Source: an uncultured bacterium (GTDB taxonomy: Bacteria > Planctomycetota > Phycisphaerae > Phycisphaerales > SM1A02). From it: a stretch of DNA of 10,843 nt. The notes under the pieces are model-generated. The model made no database searches. It had not been told where the DNA came from and saw nothing but the letters and a program-made list of their open reading frames with translations. Position numbers and translations under genes: made by a program. Shown in pieces: positions 5,868 to 10,843 of the stretch. The stretch spans positions 1 to 10,843 of the forward strand of contig CAIOTP010000067.1 of the NCBI GenBank assembly GCA_903861235.1. The letters are read 5' to 3'. How positions within the stretch are numbered: position 1 is the stretch's first letter; each line of letters opens with the position of its first letter.

Positions 5868-6299
5868 TCAGCGGAGCACGTTGTACGAGGCCCGGCCCTG
5901 ATCGTCCACCTCGAGCGTGGAGCCGGTGGAGATGCCCTTGCGGCTGGGGTACCAGCCCCATTCGGGACGGTCCACGGGTCCGAAGAACTCGAACTCGTGG
6001 CTGTGGATGATGGCCTGATTCATCTCGCCGCGAGCCACGCTGACCTCTCGCAGGTCGCCTGGCTTGAGGTCCAAGGGGGACTGCGCCAACTCGCCTGCAA
6101 GACGGCTCTCGACGCGCCGCCGACGGTTGCGCAACTGCTCGGGCGTGATCCGACCGGAGTGCGCCTGAGCGACCAACCCCTCCAGATCCCCTGTGGATCT
6201 CTCGTAGGCCTGCCTGCGGGGATTCGACTCCTGCCCAGATGCAGCGGTGGCCAGGAACACGCTCCAGAGCAAGGCGGCCGAGATGGAGATCGTTCGCAT
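5868..6299 (-). CDS. Secreted protein of unknown function
   Basis: I do not recognise this 143-residue protein. It begins with a clear signal peptide: MRT, then a hydrophobic ISISAALLWSVFLATAA core, with likely cleavage after an ASG or AASGQ site near residues 19-23. The mature part is charged and mostly helical to about residue 80 (an Arg-rich RNRRRRVE lies in it). The end is more beta-like, with several aromatic residues (EFEFFGP, WGWYPSRKG) and a final VDDQGRASYNVLR. There is no lipobox, cysteine pattern or known catalytic motif. Start 6299 is chosen because AAGGAG (6307-6312) lies 7 bases upstream and the signal peptide starts there; an ATG at 6320 would add seven residues without a ribosome site. 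It follows the CNNM operon by 100 bases and precedes the tRNA. It probably acts in the periplasm or outside the cell. Confidence 0.72.
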   Translation of the reverse strand: MRTISISAALLWSVFLATAASGQESNPRRQAYERSTGDLEGLVAQAHSGRITPEQLRNRRRRVESRLAGELAQSPLDLKPGDLREVSVARGEMNQAIIHSHEFEFFGPVDRPEWGWYPSRKGISTGSTLEVDDQGRASYNVLR

Positions 6300-6357
6300 G
6301 AGGCTGCTCCTTGAGCCCACTACGGGCCGACGGCCGCGACGTGTGCCCGCCCAGGGG

Positions 6358-6384
6358 ATTGTCGCACGGGACGGACCGAAGTCC
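6358..6384 (-). promoter_or_regulatory. UUCG hairpin after CNNM paralogue 2 and weak promoter candidate
   Basis: Just after the stop of the CNNM gene the minus strand reads GGAC-TTCG-GTCC (6373-6384), a short stem capped by the very stable C(UUCG)G tetraloop. No T-run follows, so it is not a standard intrinsic terminator. The GACAAT at 6363-6358 could be a -10 box for the secreted-protein gene, with TGGACT about 16 bases upstream inside the hairpin arm; both matches are modest. Confidence 0.28.
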
Positions 6385-6399
6385 AGTCCGAACCACGGT

Positions 6400-7374
6400 T
6401 CACCAGCCAGGAAGGCTGCCCACCACAGGCTCCAGCAGATCCCTGAGTCCGATCACCCCGATCGGCCGGTCCCCATCGGCCACCACCGCCAGCGACACCC
6501 CGCCTTGCCGGAGCAGACGCAGGACCTCCAGGGCGGGCGTGGAGGGCCCCACCATCACGGCCGGACGGGCCACTTCGGAGGGCGGCGCCTCGGGATCGGC
6601 CAGCAGGTCCAGGGCGGTCGCCAACCCCACGCAACGCCCCGCCGGATCCGTGACGGGATAGCGGGCCTGAGGTCGGCTGCGGAGGGTCTCGCGGACCACG
6701 GGGGGTGTCGCGCCCTCGGAGAGCGTGCGAACCCGCTTCCAGGGGGTCATCAGGTCGCCGGCCTGTCGGCGAGCCAGCTGCAGCACCCGGCCGGCCATGC
6801 CCACCTGCCGCTCGTCAACGGCGCCACGGCCCTCACGGAGCAGTTCCACCACGCGCTGCCGGGCATCCACCACTTCCGAAGGCGCCAGCGCACAACGCCG
6901 CACCAGCGCGTCCCCCAGCCACTGCACCAGCGGCACCGCGCCGATGCCCGTGAACAACCAACGGACCAGTCGCACCGCGGGAGCAGCCCGGAGCGTCCAG
7001 GAATCGCAGTGGATCCGGAAGAGCTCCTTGGGCAGGGTCTCGCCGAAGATGACCAGCAGTGGCAGCAGCACCACTGCGTTGATCGCCATGGCCGAAACGG
7101 TGCTGAAGCCGGCGCCGTCCAGCAGATGACCGATGGCGTGCGAGGAAAGATCGCCCATGAGCACGTTGCCGATCAGCAGCGTGGCCAGCCAGCGATTGGG
7201 CACCTTCAGCTCGTCGACCAGCAGGCGAGCCCTTCGATCGCCCCGCTCCGCACGCACCGCCAGCCTGAGTCGGTTGATGCTGTAGGCCCCCGTCTCCACC
7301 CCCGCGAAGAACGCGCAGCAGATCAGACAGGCCACCAGCAGGGCCACCCAGGGCATCGCCTCCGTTGCGCTCAT
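6400..7374 (-). CDS. CNNM/DUF21-CBS membrane protein, short divergent paralogue (no CorC_HlyC domain)
   Basis: This 324-residue protein has a CNNM (DUF21) membrane domain at about 8-165 and a CBS-like pair at about 207-315, the layout of CorC/CNNM Mg2+-transport-related proteins. It stops after the CBS pair and lacks the C-terminal CorC_HlyC domain of its neighbour. The TM1 motif reads AFFAGVETG: Glu27 is kept, but positions 20, 24 and 26, serines in the neighbour, are Cys, Ala and Val. GNVLMG at 69-74 lacks the second Asn of the neighbour's GNMTVN. FGETLPKELF (110-119) is intact. The ATG at 7374 overlaps the upstream stop as ATGA, and with it the TM1 residues of both paralogues have identical numbering, supporting this start over ATG 7395. 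It may be a regulatory or heteromeric partner rather than a transporter by itself. Confidence 0.88.
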   Translation of the reverse strand: MSATEAMPWVALLVACLICCAFFAGVETGAYSINRLRLAVRAERGDRRARLLVDELKVPNRWLATLLIGNVLMGDLSSHAIGHLLDGAGFSTVSAMAINAVVLLPLLVIFGETLPKELFRIHCDSWTLRAAPAVRLVRWLFTGIGAVPLVQWLGDALVRRCALAPSEVVDARQRVVELLREGRGAVDERQVGMAGRVLQLARRQAGDLMTPWKRVRTLSEGATPPVVRETLRSRPQARYPVTDPAGRCVGLATALDLLADPEAPPSEVARPAVMVGPSTPALEVLRLLRQGGVSLAVVADGDRPIGVIGLRDLLEPVVGSLPGW

Positions 7375-8615
7375 CGAGCGGTCTCCAGCGTCCACTGCAC
7401 GCGATCGATGCGGGCGCCCACGATGCGGATCACCCTCAGGCGGGCTCCGGCCAGCTGCACCTCGTCACCCTCCCTCGCCACACGACCGAGGCGCTCCATG
7501 ATGGCCCCCGCCACCGTGTCGGCCACGGAGTCGGGTTCGCGAAGCCCGAATCGCTCGAAGGCCTCGGTCAGGTCTGCGTCACCCGGCCCCGTCCAGAGGC
7601 TGGGGCCTGTCGCGATCCATCCCTCGGCAGGCGGCTCCGCCTCGTGGCCGCCGATCTCGCCCAACGCGTCACGCAGGGTCACCAGTCCCGCGGTGCCACC
7701 GAACTCGTCCACCGCCACGGCCAGTCGCTGTCCGGACCGCGCGAACCAGCCCAGCAGATGCTCGATCGTGGCCAGTTCAGGCACGAAGCCGGCCGGTGAG
7801 ACATGGTCGGCCATGGGCGTCCGCGATCCCCGGGCGTCCAGCAGGTACTTCCGGACATCGAGCCAGCCCACCACGCGGTCCAGGTCCGGATCCGCCACGA
7901 TCAGGCGGCTGCGCCGGGAACGGCGAGCCTCCGCCAGCACCTCGGCGTGCGAGGCGCCGGCCTGGATCCACTCCAGATGCACGCGTGGTGTCATCACCTC
8001 GCGCACCCGTCGCCGACCCAGTCGGGTCACCCGTCGGATCGCGGCCCCCTCCTCCGGTGCCAGGACTCCGCTCGCCTGACTCATGGCCAGCAGCTCGGTG
8101 AGCTCGGCCTGCTCCACTTCGGCCTGGGGCGCCGGCCCGGCCAGTCGGGTCAGGGGCACCACCATGCCGCGTTCCACCAGTCGGTGCACGGGCGAAAGCG
8201 CTCGATGCATGACCAGCAAGGCCGGGGCCACCCAGGTGGCCAGCCGTCGCCGCCCGATGTTGCTCGCCAGCTTGGGCAGGGTCTCCCCGAAGAGCACCAG
8301 CAGCAGCAGCGTGGACACCGTGACCGCCAGCTCCTGCCACCACGCCAGGTCCATCCAGAGCAGCAGACCGGTGGACACCACGAAATAGAGCGTGTTCACC
8401 GTCATGTTCCCCAGAAGCACCGTGAGCAGCACGCCACGGGGCTCCGCCAGCAGCCGCTCCACGCGTCCGCTGGTGGTCGGCTGCTCCCGGCGGAGCCAGT
8501 CCCGGTCGCCGCCGGTGAGCCCGAAGACCACCGTCTCGCTGGCGCTGCAGAAGGCGCTGGCCACCAGCAGCGGCACCAGTCCCAGCCAGGGAAGCCAGAG
8601 GGCCGTCTGGCTCAC
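7371..8615 (-). CDS. CNNM/CorC-type protein (DUF21 + CBS pair + CorC_HlyC)
   Basis: This 414-residue inner-membrane protein is a full-length member of the CNNM/CorC ('hemolysin-related') family, associated with Mg2+/Co2+ export. A DUF21 membrane domain spans about 5-160, with SASETV at 24-29 (Ser24, Ser26, Glu27), GNMTVN at 69-74 and LFGETLPK at 108-115. The CBS pair spans about 200-325, starting with REVMTPR and ending with DEFGGTAGLVTLRD (303-316). A CorC_HlyC domain occupies about 333-414. The start is a GTG at 8615 that overlaps the stop of the J-protein gene as GTGA. An ATG at 8720 in the same frame would add 35 Arg/Gly/His-rich residues that merely read through the J-protein gene. Its stop overlaps the second paralogue (ATGA), so both should be made from one mRNA. 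The ion moved cannot be told from sequence. Confidence 0.92.
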   Translation of the reverse strand: MSQTALWLPWLGLVPLLVASAFCSASETVVFGLTGGDRDWLRREQPTTSGRVERLLAEPRGVLLTVLLGNMTVNTLYFVVSTGLLLWMDLAWWQELAVTVSTLLLLVLFGETLPKLASNIGRRRLATWVAPALLVMHRALSPVHRLVERGMVVPLTRLAGPAPQAEVEQAELTELLAMSQASGVLAPEEGAAIRRVTRLGRRRVREVMTPRVHLEWIQAGASHAEVLAEARRSRRSRLIVADPDLDRVVGWLDVRKYLLDARGSRTPMADHVSPAGFVPELATIEHLLGWFARSGQRLAVAVDEFGGTAGLVTLRDALGEIGGHEAEPPAEGWIATGPSLWTGPGDADLTEAFERFGLREPDSVADTVAGAIMERLGRVAREGDEVQLAGARLRVIRIVGARIDRVQWTLETAR

Positions 8616-9121
8616 GCCGACCAACCTTCCATGGCCCGCACCGTGGCCCGAAGCGTGGCCAGAGCCGCGGCAGCGGCCTGCCACCCGACCGCGTCTCCCG
8701 GCACCAGCTGACCGAAGCAACGTGCGACCTCCGCCTCGGCCTGGGACCTCATCCGAGCCACCATCGCCTGCGCCGCGGCTCGCTCCGTGGCCTCGCCGGA
8801 CGAGAGGCCCTCGTGCAACGAGAGCATCTCGCCCAGGAACCCGGGCGAAGGCCTGGGCTCCGGAGGCCGGACCGGAGGCGCCAGGGCCTCCAGCAACGCA
8901 CGCCCCCGCTCCAGGGGATCGAGCAGGCGCGTGGCCGCCTCGTTCGACCGGGTCACGCGCCGCTGCGCCTGGTCACGCTCGGCAGGGTCGTGGAAGCGAT
9001 CAGGGTGCCAGCGCGCGGCCGCCCTCCGCTGGGCGTCCCGGACCTGGGCCTCGGCCAGATCCCATCGCCGCTCCAGACCCAGGGTCTCGAAGGGATCCAC
9101 CTCACTCGCCTCCCGCGACAC
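8612..9121 (-). CDS. hscB: J-domain co-chaperone, HscB-like
   Basis: This protein of about 169 residues has an N-terminal J domain (about 8-80) opening with DPFETLGLE and containing HPDRF; the HPD triplet at 39-41 stimulates Hsp70 ATPase. A second helical part follows (about 95-165), starting FLGEMLSLHEG, which resembles the 'npaFLme.melre.l' start of the HscB C-terminal domain. HscB delivers the IscU scaffold to the Hsp70 HscA in Fe-S cluster assembly. No isc genes are nearby, so a general J-protein is possible. Two GTG starts are plausible: 9121, with a strong GGAGGAGGT at 9127-9135 but overlapping the ATPase gene by 20 bases, and 9100, with GGGAGG at 9109-9114 and a 1-base gap. I used 9121; the domain is intact either way. 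The stop overlaps the next gene as GTGA. Confidence 0.82.
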   Translation of the reverse strand: MSREASEVDPFETLGLERRWDLAEAQVRDAQRRAAARWHPDRFHDPAERDQAQRRVTRSNEAATRLLDPLERGRALLEALAPPVRPPEPRPSPGFLGEMLSLHEGLSSGEATERAAAQAMVARMRSQAEAEVARCFGQLVPGDAVGWQAAAAALATLRATVRAMEGWSA

Positions 9122-10843
9122 GGTCCACCTCCTCCAGGCTGGTGCATCCCTGCGCCACCAGCTGGAAGCCGAACTGCTGCAGCGTGACGAAGTGGCCCTG
9201 GGCCAGCACGGCGCGGATGTCACCGATCGTCGGCCGCTTCAGCACCACGTCGCGGAGGGGCTCGGTGAACTCCAGCAGTTCGAGCAGGGCCCGACGGCCG
9301 AAGTAGCCCGTCTGCAGGCAGGCGGGACAGCCCGCCGGCACGTGCACCGCCCCCACCCCCTCGGCCGCCTTGCCCATCCGCATGAGCTGCGCCGAGGTGG
9401 GCCGTTCCGCGCGTCGGCAACGCTCGCAGAGCGAGCGGCAGAGTCGCTGGGCCACGATCAGGTTCAGCGCGTTGGCCACCAGGTAGCTCTCCACGCCCAG
9501 GTCCAGCAGCCGGAAGATGGCGCCGATGGTGTCCTTGGAGTGCACCGTGGAGTACACCAGGTGTCCGGTCATGGCCGCCTGCATGGCCACCTGCGCCGTC
9601 TCGATGTCCCGGATCTCGCCCACGAAGATCACGTCGGGATCCTGCCGGAGCACGCTTCGCAGGATGTTGGCGAACGTGTTGCCCTGCTTGTGGTCGATCG
9701 GAATCTGCGTGCAACCCTCCAGGGAGTACTCCACCGGATCCTCGATCGTGATCGCGTTCCGCGTGTTCACGTCGATCTCGCGAAGACAGGCGTAGAGCGT
9801 GGTCGTCTTGCCGCTGCCGGTGGGCCCGCATGCCAGCACCATGCCGCTGTCCCGGGCCGCCACCGTCCGAAGCTTGTCGTACATCCACGGAAGCACTCCG
9901 AGCTCGTGCAGGCGGGTGGGCGCGTTGCTGGTGTCCAGCACGCGGATGACCAGCTTCTGCCCGTGCATCGCCGGGGTCAGGCTCACGCGGAAGTCCACGC
10001 GACGGCCCTTGATGACGGCGCTGAAGTGGCCGTCCTGGACCTGGGCCTTCTGGCTGGTGTCGATCTGGCAGAGGATCTTGATCATGCCCAGAAGCCTTCG
10101 GAAGAGATCCAGCGGTATCTCCGCGGCCAGCACCATGAGTCCGTCCACGCGAAGGCGGATGGCTCCCTTGTCCATCCGAGGCTCCACATGCACGTCGCTG
10201 GCTCGCGTTCGCAGCGCGGTCAGGACCACCAGACGAAAGAGCCTGACGCTCTCGCGGGCCTCCTCCGGCTTCTCGCCCCCCAGCGAGGCGGCCTGGTGCA
10301 CCACCTGCCCGCGCATGTCCACCAGCGAAATGTCCCGGGCTTCGAAGGCGTGGTTGGGGCTTTCCTCGCAGATCCGTTCCAGGCGGTCCTCGGCGTGGTC
10401 CAGTCGTCCGCCCACCACCTCGTTCAGGTCCACATCCAGAGTGCGGCGGTCGTCCCGGATCGGTCCGGGCTTGCCCAGGCCCGGAAGAGCCACCTTGGCG
10501 GACGGCCCCTTGGACTTCCTCGCCGGATCCTTGCCCAGGGGCAGATCTCCCAGCGAGGTGGCATCGTCGGCCCCCAAGGCCGGCGGTCCCGGGTGATCCA
10601 CCGCAGCAACCGGGTCGATGAAATGCAGCTCGGCCCGCCCCATCTGGATCACGTCGCCATTTCGGAGGTCCGCCCGGTCCACCCGACTGCCGTTCACCCG
10701 CACGCCATTGCGGCTGGCCAGATCGCGAACCTGCCATCCGGCCTGGCTCCGCTCCACCACACAATGACGGCGTGACACGCCCTCGGCATCCACCACAAGG
10801 GCGTTCTCGGAGGATCGCCCCACGGTGATCGGCTCCCCCGCCA
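9102..10843 (-). CDS. FHA domain fused to GspE/PilB-type secretion/pilus ATPase; 5' end beyond window
   Basis: The protein powers assembly of type II secretion pseudopili or type IV pili from the cytoplasmic face of the membrane. Numbering from a GTG at 10823, an FHA (phosphothreonine-binding) domain covers about 1-70: GRSSEN at 2-7, SRRH at 17-20, NGVRVNG at 39-45. The frame is open to the window edge and reads residues typical of an FHA first strand (AGEPIT), so the true start lies outside. A low-complexity linker follows, then the ATPase: GPTGSGKT Walker A at 333-340, EDPVEY Asp box at 361-366, DPDVIFVGEIRD Walker B at 395-406, and HLVYSTVHSKD His box at 421-431. Paired cysteines at 466/469 and 499/502 form the usual zinc motif. 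Which system it serves cannot be decided here. It heads an overlapping operon with the J-protein and two CNNM genes. Confidence 0.93.
   Translation of the reverse strand, partial: AGEPITVGRSSENALVVDAEGVSRRHCVVERSQAGWQVRDLASRNGVRVNGSRVDRADLRNGDVIQMGRAELHFIDPVAAVDHPGPPALGADDATSLGDLPLGKDPARKSKGPSAKVALPGLGKPGPIRDDRRTLDVDLNEVVGGRLDHAEDRLERICEESPNHAFEARDISLVDMRGQVVHQAASLGGEKPEEARESVRLFRLVVLTALRTRASDVHVEPRMDKGAIRLRVDGLMVLAAEIPLDLFRRLLGMIKILCQIDTSQKAQVQDGHFSAVIKGRRVDFRVSLTPAMHGQKLVIRVLDTSNAPTRLHELGVLPWMYDKLRTVAARDSGMVLACGPTGSGKTTTLYACLREIDVNTRNAITIEDPVEYSLEGCTQIPIDHKQGNTFANILRSVLRQDPDVIFVGEIRDIETAQVAMQAAMTGHLVYSTVHSKDTIGAIFRLLDLGVESYLVANALNLIVAQRLCRSLCERCRRAERPTSAQLMRMGKAAEGVGAVHVPAGCPACLQTGYFGRRALLELLEFTEPLRDVVLKRPTIGDIRAVLAQGHFVTLQQFGFQLVAQGCTSLEEVDRVAGGE

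Noticed and set aside
4459..5901. Plus-strand open frame (480 codons) crossing the mdh terminator, mdh and the tRNA
   Set aside because: It reads through a tRNA gene and a terminator and is antisense to an intact mdh.
6247..8079. Long plus-strand open frame (610 codons) opposite the CNNM genes
   Set aside because: It spans two real genes and the gap after them, has no recognisable motif, and has the biased composition of an antisense shadow.
8616..8720. ATG start 35 codons earlier for CNNM paralogue 1
   Set aside because: The added residues are Gly/Arg/His-rich and out of frame with the J-protein gene they lie in; the GTGA overlap start aligns exactly with the second paralogue.
8787..10775. 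Long plus-strand open frame (662 codons) opposite the ATPase gene
   Set aside because: It is antisense to a gene with full GspE motifs. Its product is a low-complexity mix of His, Arg, Gln, Ala and Gly with no domain, as expected in GC-rich DNA.
1..10843. CRISPR array, insertion sequence, prophage, toxin-antitoxin or defence genes
   Set aside because: I saw no regularly spaced repeats, transposase, integrase, terminal inverted repeats or known defence domains. A composition scan was not possible by eye, but codon use looks even throughout.

Overview
The window is a gene-dense, GC-rich stretch of an ordinary bacterial chromosome. The genes are a mix of housekeeping and envelope functions: GMP synthase, DprA, malate dehydrogenase, tRNA-Ile, an MlaE-type lipid-transport permease, CNNM/CorC-type membrane proteins, an HscB-like J-protein and a GspE/PilB-type ATPase. 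I see no phage, transposon, CRISPR or defence genes. Several features fit Planctomycetota, perhaps Phycisphaerae: an RsbW-like kinase plus STAS protein beside mlaE, a small HEAT-like lipoprotein, and an FHA domain on a pilus/secretion ATPase. This assignment is inference from gene content only.

Layout. The left edge holds the N-terminal glutamine amidotransferase part of guaA (minus strand). A 35-base divergent gap separates it from a plus-strand cluster at 664-2636: small lipoprotein, RsbW-like ATPase, STAS protein, MlaE permease. These genes are joined by an ATGA overlap and gaps of 39 and 6 bases. The cluster meets dprA tail to tail, only 9 bases apart. Everything after that is on the minus strand. 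In transcription order (right to left) this is: the FHA-GspE ATPase running in from the right edge, hscB-like, CNNM paralogue 1 and CNNM paralogue 2 (an overlapping four-gene operon); a secreted 143-residue orphan; tRNA-Ile(GAU) with its own promoter and hairpin; mdh with a strong intrinsic terminator; a two-TM coiled-coil membrane protein; and dprA.

How the genes may work together. The kinase and STAS protein look like a partner-switching pair. Because a STAS protein (MlaB) is also a subunit of the Mla transporter, this cluster may link phosphorylation to phospholipid transport; that is the most interesting idea here. In the minus-strand operon, the second CNNM copy has lost the serines and one asparagine that copy 1 keeps in its membrane-domain motifs, and it lacks the C-terminal CorC_HlyC domain, suggesting a regulatory or heteromeric partner.

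No stretch longer than about 151 bases lacks a gene. The gaps of 60 bases or more are 3738-3797 (nothing clear), 4530-4617 (mdh terminator), 5599-5749 (tRNA hairpin and possible mdh promoter) and 6300-6399 (a UUCG hairpin and a weak promoter candidate); the 44-base gap 5824-5867 holds the tRNA promoter. I did not find a clearly new biological system.
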